DNA from: Deltaproteobacteria bacterium
Lineage (GTDB): Bacteria; Desulfobacterota; Deferrimicrobia; Deferrimicrobiales; Deferrimicrobiaceae
Direction of reading: 5' to 3'
Assembly (NCBI GenBank): GCA_003513855.1
Contig: DOTC01000183.1
Span: forward strand, 275-6,034
DNA length: 5,760 bases
The notes below the pieces were generated by a model, which was given only the letters and a program-made list of their open reading frames with translations, searched no databases and had not been told where the DNA came from. How positions within the stretch are numbered: the first letter of the stretch is position 1; every line of letters starts with the position of its first letter. The position numbers and the translations under genes were made by a program. Positions 1-5,760 of the stretch are shown here, piece after piece.

Positions 1-1
1 G

Positions 2-457
2 AAGAAGGCCCGCGTCGAGGATGCGCTCCACGCCACCCGGGCAGCGGTGGAGGAGGGGATCATTGCCGGCGGCGGCGTCGCCTACATCCGTGCGGCCAGG
101 GCGCTGGACGGCATGAAGCTCGATCACGACCAGCAGGCAGGCGTCGATATCGTCCGGAAGTCCCTGGTCGAGCCGGCCAAGCAGATCGCGATCAACGCGG
201 GCCAGGACGGCGGCGTGGTCGTGGACAAGATCCGGACCGGGAAGGGGAACTACGGCTTCAACGCGGCCACCGAAAAGTTCGAGGACCTGATGGACGCCGG
301 GATCCTCGACCCGACGAAGGTGGCGCGCGTCGCCCTGCAGAACGCGGCTTCCGTGGCCGGCCTCATGATCACCACGGAGTGCGCGATCACCGACAAGCCG
401 GAAGAGAAGGAGAAGATGCCCCCGATGCCTCCGGGCGGCGGAGGCGGGATGTACTAA
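2..457 (+). CDS. groEL: GroEL (Cpn60) chaperonin, C-terminal part
   Basis: This is the last 151 residues of the 60-kDa chaperonin (full length about 545), which forms the double-ring ATP-driven folding chamber in the cytoplasm; the 5' part lies outside the window. The reading frame is open from base 2, and an internal GTG at 47 is not the start. What is seen is the second half of the equatorial ATPase domain. [15 protein letters not shown] carries the aspartate (codon 20-22) equivalent to E. coli Asp398, the general base for ATP hydrolysis. It is followed by the nucleotide-contacting AGGGV and later by GILDPTKV, whose Asp corresponds to Asp495. [14 protein letters not shown] is the typical end of the fold. 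The flexible tail is [13 protein letters not shown], more proline-rich than the GGM repeats of E. coli. A strong terminator begins 33 bases after the stop. No groES is visible. Confidence 0.97.
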   Translation, partial: KKARVEDALHATRAAVEEGIIAGGGVAYIRAARALDGMKLDHDQQAGVDIVRKSLVEPAKQIAINAGQDGGVVVDKIRTGKGNYGFNAATEKFEDLMDAGILDPTKVARVALQNAASVAGLMITTECAITDKPEEKEKMPPMPPGGGGGMY

Positions 458-464
458 ACCATGG

Positions 465-484
465 TATGATGCAAAGGGTATAAC
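465..484 (+). promoter_or_regulatory. Weak candidate -10 elements upstream of the FmdB gene
   Basis: The short gap after groEL contains two -10-like hexamers, TATGAT (465-470) and TATAAC (479-484). Neither has a convincing -35 at 16-18 bp. They are noted because the terminator that follows leaves no space for a promoter closer to the FmdB gene. Transcripts from either would pass through the terminator hairpin. Low confidence. Confidence 0.2.
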
Positions 485-490
485 GACAGG

Positions 491-518
491 GGGGGCCGGG
501 AGACCGGCCCCCTTTTTT
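491..518 (+). terminator. Intrinsic terminator after groEL
   Basis: A perfect 9-bp G+C-rich stem (GGGGGCCGG, 491-499, with CCGGCCCCC, 504-512) closes on a GAGA tetraloop (500-503) and is followed by six T (513-518). Two flanking G bases can add G-U pairs. It should end the groEL transcript. The U-tract ends only 2 bases before the ribosome-binding site of the next gene. Confidence 0.93.
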
Positions 519-532
519 GAAGGAGAAGGAAC

Positions 533-829
533 GTGCCGATCTACGAATACCGCTGCAGGAAGTGCCAAGAGGTGACCGAGAAGATCCAGGGGATGAAGGA
601 TCCCCCTCTAAGGAAGTGCCCCGCGTGCGGGGGAAAGCTCGAGAAGATGATGTCGCCGGGTGCCTTCATCCTCAAAGGCAACGGCTGGTACGCGACGGAC
701 TACGCGAACAAGGGCGTCGGCAACGGAAAGGACGCCGCGCCCGGGAAGGGCGGCGCCAAGGGGGCTGCATGCCCCGCGGCCGCGGAATCGACCTCGCCGG
801 CCTGCGCCGGCTGTCCGAAGGCCGAATAA
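533..829 (+). CDS. FmdB-family zinc-ribbon protein
   Basis: A 98-residue small zinc-ribbon protein of the FmdB / Zn-ribbon_8 family. Members are often labelled putative regulatory proteins after a gene next to formamidase in Methylophilus, but the molecular role is not established. The N-terminus [11 protein letters not shown] is diagnostic. Zinc ligands are C8-x2-C11 and C29-x2-C32, followed by the conserved [17 protein letters not shown] segment (residues 41-57). The rest is a low-complexity Gly/Ala/Lys linker ending in three further cysteines (C80, C91, C94). The start is GTG at 533, set by AGGAG at 521-525 with 7-nt spacing and by the family N-terminus. It sits directly behind the groEL terminator, so expression may depend on readthrough or an upstream promoter. 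It lies 37 bp before folD and probably shares its transcript. Confidence 0.9.
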   Translation: MPIYEYRCRKCQEVTEKIQGMKDPPLRKCPACGGKLEKMMSPGAFILKGNGWYATDYANKGVGNGKDAAPGKGGAKGAACPAAAESTSPACAGCPKAE

Positions 830-866
830 CGTCTTTCCTCCAATCCGACACGGGGGGCTCGATACC

Positions 867-1727
867 ATGCCCGCGCATCTTATCGACGGAAAGGCGATCG
901 GGGCGGTCGTCCGAGCCGAGATCAAGGACAGGGCAGGGACGTTTGTCGCCCGTACCGGAATCACGCCATGCCTCGTCACGGTCCTGGTGGGGGAAGATCC
1001 GGCCTCCCGGGTCTACGTGCGGAACAAAGGGAAGGCCTGCACCGAGGCCGGCATGCTCTCCCGCCAGATCGACCTGCCTGCGTCCCACCCCGAGAACGAT
1101 CTCCTCGCCCTCGTCGCCGAACTGAACGCGGACCCTTCCGTCCACGGCATCCTCGTCCAGCTTCCTCTCCCGGATCATATCGATGAGTCCCGGGTGATCG
1201 AAGCGATCGCCCCGGAGAAGGACGTGGACGGGTTCCATCCCGTGAACGCCGGGCGGCTTTTGTCCGGGGGGCCATGCTTCGTCCCGTGCACTCCCCTGGG
1301 GATCATGAAGATGCTCGACCACGAATCCGTGGATCTCAAGGGGAAGCACGCGGTCGTGGTCGGAAGAAGCAACATCGTCGGCAAACCGGTCGCGCTGCTC
1401 CTGCTCGCAAGGCATGCCACGGTGACGATCTGCCACTCCCGCACGAAGGACCTCCCGGCCGTGGTGCGTTCCGCGGACGTCGTGGTGGCGGCCGTCGGCA
1501 AGCCGGAGATGATCCGGGGGGACTGGATTGCGCCCGGCGCCGTGGTGATCGACGTCGGGATCAACCGGCTTCCGGACGGGAGGCTGGTCGGTGACGTGGC
1601 GTTCGAGGAGGCGAAGGAGACCGCCGGGAAGATCACGCCGGTGCCCGGCGGAGTCGGCCCGATGACGATCACGATGCTCCTTCACAACACGCTGGAGGCG
1701 GCGGCCCGCATAGCCGCGTCGGTGTAA
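867..1727 (+). CDS. folD: Bifunctional methylenetetrahydrofolate dehydrogenase / methenyltetrahydrofolate cyclohydrolase
   Basis: A 286-residue cytoplasmic enzyme, the normal FolD length. It oxidises 5,10-methylene-THF with NADP+ to methenyl-THF and hydrolyses that to 10-formyl-THF, feeding purine and formyl-methionine synthesis. The N-terminal catalytic domain has Y50-x3-K54 (YVRNK), matching the catalytic Tyr52/Lys56 of characterised enzymes, then GILVQLPLP (94-102) and the [12 protein letters not shown] signature (116-127). The Rossmann domain has [12 protein letters not shown] (163-174), and PGGVGPMT (260-267) closes the active site. No active-site change was seen. The start is ATG at 867, behind a G-rich but weak Shine-Dalgarno (852-857); the frame is open further upstream but has no FolD homology there. 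It is followed, in the same frame, by the H-like gene 3 bases after the TAA, suggesting translational coupling. Confidence 0.97.
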   Translation: MPAHLIDGKAIGAVVRAEIKDRAGTFVARTGITPCLVTVLVGEDPASRVYVRNKGKACTEAGMLSRQIDLPASHPENDLLALVAELNADPSVHGILVQLPLPDHIDESRVIEAIAPEKDVDGFHPVNAGRLLSGGPCFVPCTPLGIMKMLDHESVDLKGKHAVVVGRSNIVGKPVALLLLARHATVTICHSRTKDLPAVVRSADVVVAAVGKPEMIRGDWIAPGAVVIDVGINRLPDGRLVGDVAFEEAKETAGKITPVPGGVGPMTITMLLHNTLEAAARIAASV

Positions 1728-1730
1728 GCT

Positions 1731-2120
1731 CTGCCCGCCCCCGCCGACCGCCGATACGCGCGCAGCCATGTGTGGGCGCGGCCGGAGAGCGACGGGGCAG
1801 TCCACGTGGGGTTCACCCATGTTCCGTGTTCCTACCTCGGGGATGTCGTGTTCGTCGAACTCCCTCCGCCCGGGACCGAGGTACGGGCGGGAGAGCCGAT
1901 CGGGCTGGTCGAGTCGTCGGCCGCGGTCTGCGAGATCGTCGCCCCCGTTTCGGGAATCGTTTCGGAGGTCAACCCCGTAGTGGAAGGGGCCCCCGAAACG
2001 ATCATCGTTGACCCGTTCGAAGGGGGGTGGCTGCTGGCCATCCGCCCGGCGGATCCCGCGGAGGTGGATGCCCTCCTTACCGTCGAGGAGTACAACCGGT
2101 TTTTCCCTTCCGAGGAGTAG
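1731..2120 (+). CDS. Glycine cleavage H-like protein lacking the lipoyl lysine
   Basis: GcvH/lipoyl-domain fold protein, 129 residues if translated from CTG 1731, which is the usual H-protein length. Family landmarks are all present: LPAPADRRYARSHVW (1-15, like LPAELKYTKSHEW), LGDVVFVELP (36-45), the VES...APVSG turn, EVNP, GGWLLAIRPADPAEVDALL and EEYNRFF. In canonical GcvH the turn reads VES-V-K-A-A, with the lysine carrying lipoate. Here it is VES-S-A-A-V-C, so position 64 (codon 1920-1922, GCC) is alanine, and a cysteine stands at 67. Lipoylation at the normal site is therefore impossible. The N-terminal homology starts before the first ordinary start codon (GTG 1770, which would give 116 residues), and no ATG/GTG/TTG lies in frame between the folD TAA and that GTG. 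There is no clear Shine-Dalgarno. The function is unknown: a structural or regulatory H paralogue, or a decayed gene. Fold confidence is high; start confidence is moderate. Confidence 0.82.
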   Translation: MPAPADRRYARSHVWARPESDGAVHVGFTHVPCSYLGDVVFVELPPPGTEVRAGEPIGLVESSAAVCEIVAPVSGIVSEVNPVVEGAPETIIVDPFEGGWLLAIRPADPAEVDALLTVEEYNRFFPSEE

Positions 2121-2128
2121 ACGCGGCC

Positions 2129-3088
2129 CTACCGGATCTTGAGCGCGTGCATCTCGTAAACGAAGTGGGCGCGGATCTGCAGGTTGGGGATCTTGTAATG
2201 TTCGGGGATCGGGTTATAGGGGGCCGCCATGCGGATCGATCCGAGCGCCTCGTCGTCCAGGACCTTGGAACCGGACCCCTGCAGAAGGGTCACGGACTCC
2301 AGGTGTCCGTTCCGCCCGATGACGAAATCAACGGTCAATTGCCCCTGGACCCCGGCGATCGCGGCTTCATGCGGGTACTGCCATACGAGCTCGATCTTCC
2401 GCTTGATGCTTGCGAAGTAGGAGATGTACTGGATCTCCGGGGCGTTCAGGGCGGTAAGCCGGGTCCCGCCCCCGCCCTCCTCGGCGATCGGCCCCTTCTC
2501 GGCGGCCTCTCCTCCCGTCCCCACCGCGTTCCCCGAGGACCTCTCCTCGCCCCGTCCCGACCCCGGAGTCGCTCTCGCGAACACCATCTTTCCCAGGGAG
2601 GGGGTCAACTCCCGGAGGGATTTGGGGGGGGCGGGCGCAGGCGGCTCGGGCGAGGGCGGAGAGGGCTTCTCCGTGGCCGACGGGGTCTCCTCGCCGCGCG
2701 CGACCCTCGCGGGTGGTTCGCTGCTCCTGGCGGACGGCGGCTCCTCCTTCGGGCGGGGTGCCGGGAACTCCTTCTCGGGCTGAAGATCGGGGTTGACGGG
2801 CAGGTCGGGGACGCGGCCCGCCAGATCCCGGGGGGTGGGCATGGGAGGCTTCTCTTTCCGGACCGGCTTCGGGGGAGAAGGCGGAGGGGGCTTCGGGCGC
2901 GCGCCCTCCACGATTCCCGGGCGAGGGGGGAGGAAATCGGTCGAGCGCGGCAGGTCCGCAAGGTCCACGACCATCACGTCCTCGGCTCGGTGCGGGGTCC
3001 AGGGGAACATCGATGCCAGCACCAGGAATGCCAGATGGAACAGGATGGAAAGGGCGACACAGTATGTCAGAAGGCGACTGTTCTGCAT
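2129..3088 (-). CDS. TonB-type energy transducer
   Basis: A 319-residue inner-membrane-anchored periplasmic protein of the TonB family, which passes proton-motive energy from ExbB/ExbD-like motors to outer-membrane transporters. The N-terminus has one membrane segment (about residues 6-28) with S14 and H18 spaced like the functionally important Ser16/His20 of E. coli TonB. A long Pro/Lys/Glu-rich periplasm-spanning region (about 55-165) with PKPPPPSPPKP-type repeats follows, then a Gly/Glu-rich linker. The C-terminal TonB domain (about 221-319) contains WQYP, VQGQLTVDFVI, GHLESVTLLQGSG and YNPIP. The start is ATG at 3088-3086; an in-frame TAA 9 bases upstream (3100-3098) rules out extension. 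No Shine-Dalgarno is seen, and a good promoter places the transcript start at or next to the ATG. No exbB, exbD or receptor gene is in the window, so the substrate is unknown. It converges with the H-like gene, 8 bp apart. Confidence 0.9.
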   Translation of the reverse strand: MQNSRLLTYCVALSILFHLAFLVLASMFPWTPHRAEDVMVVDLADLPRSTDFLPPRPGIVEGARPKPPPPSPPKPVRKEKPPMPTPRDLAGRVPDLPVNPDLQPEKEFPAPRPKEEPPSARSSEPPARVARGEETPSATEKPSPPSPEPPAPAPPKSLRELTPSLGKMVFARATPGSGRGEERSSGNAVGTGGEAAEKGPIAEEGGGGTRLTALNAPEIQYISYFASIKRKIELVWQYPHEAAIAGVQGQLTVDFVIGRNGHLESVTLLQGSGSKVLDDEALGSIRMAAPYNPIPEHYKIPNLQIRAHFVYEMHALKIR

Positions 3089-3096
3089 AACTGTAT

Positions 3097-3125
3097 ATTA
3101 TCCGACCATCCCCCCCGCTTTTCAA
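3097..3125 (-). promoter_or_regulatory. Sigma70-type promoter for tonB, giving a near-leaderless mRNA
   Basis: Read on the minus strand, TTGAAA (3125-3120) is followed by exactly 17 bp and GATAAT (3102-3097). Each hexamer matches the consensus at 5 of 6 bases. The expected transcript start is about 3091-3088 and the tonB ATG starts at 3088, leaving a leader of 0-3 nt. This agrees with the absence of a Shine-Dalgarno before tonB. Confidence 0.6.
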
Positions 3126-3150
3126 TTCGTGGGGCTCCCGGTACTATAAA
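3121..3150 (+). promoter_or_regulatory. Candidate promoter for the rhomboid gene
   Basis: TATAAA (3145-3150) is a good -10. The best -35 is TTCAAT (3121-3126) with an 18-bp spacer, matching the consensus at only 3 of 6 bases. The predicted start near 3157 would give a leader of about 23 nt containing the Shine-Dalgarno. The -35 overlaps the tonB -35 on the other strand. Confidence 0.4.
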
Positions 3151-3167
3151 CAGATCGTGCATCACCG

Positions 3168-3172
3168 AGGAG
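3168..3172 (+). promoter_or_regulatory. Shine-Dalgarno that points to an ATC start for the rhomboid
   Basis: AGGAG (3168-3172), within GAGGAG, lies 7 nt before ATC at 3180. This is the same motif and spacing used by the FmdB gene (AGGAG 521-525, GTG 533). It is 52 nt from the first ordinary start codon in frame (GTG 3225), too far to serve it, so it supports initiation at 3180. Confidence 0.65.
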
Positions 3173-3179
3173 CGCTCCC

Positions 3180-3866
3180 ATCATCCCTCTGAAGGACACG
3201 GTTCCGGTCACCCGCACGCCGTACGTGAATTACGGACTGATCGCCCTGAACGTCGCCGTCTTCCTGTACCAGCTGAGCCTGGGCGAACAGCTGACGGACT
3301 TCGTGTATGCCTACGGCCTCATCCCGTTCCGTTTCCTGCAGATGGTTCCCCGGGATCCGGGCGAGCTGCTGACGCCCCTGTCCGCCATGTTCCTTCACGG
3401 CGGTTGGGCGCACCTGCTCGGAAACATGCTCTACCTCCACATCTTCGGGGACAACATCGAGGACAGGTTGGGACACGGAAGATATCTGCTGTTCTATCTG
3501 GCGTGCGGCGTCCTCTCCTTCCTTGCCCAGATCGCGTTCCAGCCGCATTCCATGGTCCCCAACGTCGGGGCTTCCGGGGCGATCGCGGGCCTGCTCGGGG
3601 CGTACTTCCTGCTCTTCCCGCGGGCCCGGGTTCTGACGCTTCTGCCGCTTCTCTTCTTTTTCCCTCTGGTGGAGATCCCTGCGTTCTTCTTCCTGGGGAT
3701 CTGGTTTCTCGTCCAGTTCCTGAGCGGGGCGTCCACGATCGGCAGAACGTCCGCCCTCACGGGCGGGGTGGCGTGGTGGGCGCACATCGGCGGGTTCCTC
3801 GTGGGCATGTTCTTGCTGAAACTGCTCCTGCCGCGTGACTCCGCGCGCCGACCCTTTGTCCTCTGA
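3180..3866 (+). CDS. Rhomboid-family intramembrane serine protease
   Basis: Multi-pass inner-membrane protease (PF01694 type) that cleaves transmembrane substrates; 228 residues from 3180. About six membrane segments are visible: roughly 16-35, 63-90, 100-122, 130-147, 151-182 and 195-217. The catalytic dyad is present: S132 in GASG and H202 in WAHIGG. H73, H78 and N82 in HGGWAHLLGN correspond to the conserved histidines and oxyanion-hole His150/Asn154 of E. coli GlpG, so it looks active. The N-terminus IIPLKDTVPVTRTPYVNYGL matches the MIPLRD-type start common in this family, but the first codon is ATC, not ATG. Upstream to the in-frame TAA at 3147 there is no ATG, GTG or TTG. The alternative GTG 3225 would remove 15 residues and has no ribosome-binding site. 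It is divergent from tonB. No terminator was found after its TGA. The substrate is unknown. Confidence 0.9.
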   Translation: MIPLKDTVPVTRTPYVNYGLIALNVAVFLYQLSLGEQLTDFVYAYGLIPFRFLQMVPRDPGELLTPLSAMFLHGGWAHLLGNMLYLHIFGDNIEDRLGHGRYLLFYLACGVLSFLAQIAFQPHSMVPNVGASGAIAGLLGAYFLLFPRARVLTLLPLLFFFPLVEIPAFFFLGIWFLVQFLSGASTIGRTSALTGGVAWWAHIGGFLVGMFLLKLLLPRDSARRPFVL

Positions 3867-3924
3867 TTCTCCGGAAGGCCTGAAAATAAAGGTCCGGCGG
3901 GCGGACGACAGCGAGAAAAATGCC

Positions 3925-3954
3925 TTGACACGTGCTCTCCCTTCGGCATTCAAT
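3925..3954 (+). promoter_or_regulatory. Candidate promoter for the HU gene
   Basis: A perfect TTGACA -35 (3925-3930) is followed after 18 bp by TTCAAT (3949-3954), a 4/6 -10. Initiation near 3961 would give a leader of about 83 nt before the HU ATG, containing the hairpin at 3980-4007. It lies in the 177-bp gap between the rhomboid and HU genes, the only sizeable non-coding stretch here that could hold the HU promoter. Confidence 0.45.
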
Positions 3955-3979
3955 GAAATCAATTTCCAGGCGTGAACCG

Positions 3980-4007
3980 ATCCCCCGGGTTTCTTGCATC
4001 CGGGGAT
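3980..4007 (+). repeat. Inverted repeat in the HU leader
   Basis: ATCCCCCGG (3980-3988) pairs with CCGGGGAT (4000-4007), with one bulged C and an 11-nt loop. It would form a stable hairpin in the predicted 5' leader of the HU mRNA, 36 nt before the ATG. No T-run follows, so it is not a terminator. Its role is unknown: RNA stabiliser, regulatory structure or chance. Confidence 0.45.
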
Positions 4008-4043
4008 GAGGGATTGGACACTATAACCACGGGAGGGGAGACG

Positions 4044-4328
4044 ATGACGAAGGCGGAACTGGTAGGGTTCATGGCGAAAAAAGCCGGCATTGGGAAGGGG
4101 AAGGCGGAGGGGGCGCTCAACTCGTTCATCGAAGCCGTCTCGAGCACCCTGAAGAAGGGAAACAAGATCGCGTTGACGGGATTCGGGACATTCAGCGTGA
4201 GCAACCGGAAGGCCAGGATGGGGAGAAACCCGCAGACCGGCGCGGCGATCAAGATCAAGGCGACGAAGGTTCCCAAGTTCACGGCCGGCAAGTCCCTCAA
4301 GGAAGCGGTTGGCGGAAAGAAGAGATAG
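4044..4328 (+). CDS. HU-family nucleoid DNA-binding protein
   Basis: A 94-residue HU/IHF-family protein that works as a dimer to bend and compact DNA. The N-terminal helical dimerisation part is MTKAELVGFMAKKAGIGKGK onward (1-40). The family signature GFGTFSV (46-52), with R55, A57 and R58, leads into the DNA-embracing arm. GRNPQTG (60-66) has Pro63, the residue that intercalates in HU. KVPKFTAGKSLKEAV completes the fold, followed by a short basic GGKKR tail. The start is ATG at 4044, behind a strong GGGAGGGGAG (4031-4040). An in-frame GTG at 3972 would add 24 residues unlike HU and is rejected. The lack of other IHF-specific cues makes HU more likely than IHF. It has its own candidate promoter and is followed by two hairpins, the second a terminator. 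Confidence 0.95.
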   Translation: MTKAELVGFMAKKAGIGKGKAEGALNSFIEAVSSTLKKGNKIALTGFGTFSVSNRKARMGRNPQTGAAIKIKATKVPKFTAGKSLKEAVGGKKR

Positions 4329-4330
4329 AG

Positions 4331-4350
4331 AACCCCAGTCTGCTGTGGTT
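4331..4350 (+). repeat. Hairpin in the HU 3' untranslated region
   Basis: AACCCCAG (4331-4338) pairs with CTGTGGTT (4343-4350), with one mismatch and a 4-nt loop (TCTG). It begins 2 bases after the HU stop and lies 8 bp before the terminator stem. It may protect the transcript end or act in regulating uspA; no function is shown by the sequence. Confidence 0.4.
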
Positions 4351-4358
4351 CACCACCC

Positions 4359-4393
4359 CCCGGCCGGCCCCGCGCGCGGCCGGGATTTTTTTT
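4359..4393 (+). terminator. Intrinsic terminator between the HU gene and uspA
   Basis: CCCGGCCG (4359-4366) pairs perfectly with CGGCCGGG (4377-4384) around a 10-nt G/C loop, followed by A and eight T (4386-4393). It should end most HU transcripts. The next gene's ribosome-binding site starts 3 bases after the T-run. Confidence 0.9.
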
Positions 4394-4405
4394 GCCGGAG
4401 AGAGC

Positions 4406-5760
<1,355 letters not shown>

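Noticed and set aside
672..1820. 382-codon open frame on the minus strand
   Set aside because: It is antisense to folD and the FmdB gene, whose protein signatures are unambiguous. Its composition is His/Arg/Asp-rich shadow sequence without domains.
3084..3098. ATAA-N7-TTAT inverted repeat at the tonB start as an operator
   Set aside because: Arms of only 4 A/T bases are likely chance in this A/T-rich patch, and it matches no Fur-box pattern I can recognise.
2027..3838. 603-codon open frame on the plus strand
   Set aside because: It runs antisense through tonB and out of frame through the rhomboid gene. The product is Arg/Gly/Pro-rich with no recognisable domain. Long shadow frames are expected in G+C-rich DNA.
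3871..3906. Possible terminator after the rhomboid gene
   Set aside because: Only competing 5-bp stems (3871-3875 with 3893-3897; 3892-3896 with 3902-3906), with no T-run on the plus strand.
4022..4027. TATAAC as a -10 for HU
   Set aside because: The nearest -35-like TTGCAT is 22 bp away, and initiation about 4034 would remove most of the Shine-Dalgarno.
3972..4046. Extended HU start at GTG 3972
   Set aside because: The 24 added residues do not resemble HU and would be encoded across the leader hairpin. The strong Shine-Dalgarno at 4031-4040 and the MTKAEL start support ATG 4044.

Overview
The window is a stretch of a G+C-rich bacterial chromosome (roughly mid-60s percent by eye, not computed) carrying mostly housekeeping genes. 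The protein sequences (GroEL, FolD, HU, enolase, a rhomboid protease and a TonB) and the Gram-negative energy transducer fit a deltaproteobacterial, Geobacter/Desulfuromonadota-like organism. This is inference from general sequence character; no search was run. I see no mobile element, CRISPR array, rRNA or tRNA.

Layout. (1) Bases 2-457 are the 3' end of groEL, closed by a strong intrinsic terminator (491-518). (2) A compact plus-strand cluster follows: an FmdB-type zinc-ribbon protein (533-829), folD (867-1727) and a glycine-cleavage-H-like protein (about 1731-2120). The last begins only 3 bases after the folD stop and in the same frame. (3) Only 8 bp further on, a TonB-type energy transducer lies convergently on the minus strand (2129-3088). 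(4) It is transcribed divergently from a rhomboid intramembrane protease (3180-3866); both promoters sit in a 91-bp intergenic region. (5) A second plus-strand group is an HU-family nucleoid protein (4044-4328), a UspA-family protein (4406-4864) and the 5' part of enolase (4891 to the window end). A terminator lies between HU and uspA.

How the genes fit together. FolD handles methylene- and methenyl-tetrahydrofolate, and the glycine cleavage system is a classic source of methylene-tetrahydrofolate, so an H-like gene directly after folD suggests a one-carbon theme. However, the H-like protein has alanine where the lipoyl-lysine should be, so it cannot be an ordinary lipoylated H protein. TonB and the rhomboid are envelope proteins with no evident functional tie beyond their shared regulatory region.

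The most notable signals are: the H-like protein without its lipoyl lysine; three irregular translation starts (a probable CTG, a probable ATC with a good Shine-Dalgarno, and a nearly leaderless tonB); and two intrinsic terminators whose U-tracts abut the ribosome-binding site of the next gene. I found no clear novel multi-gene system; these are local oddities in an otherwise ordinary region.
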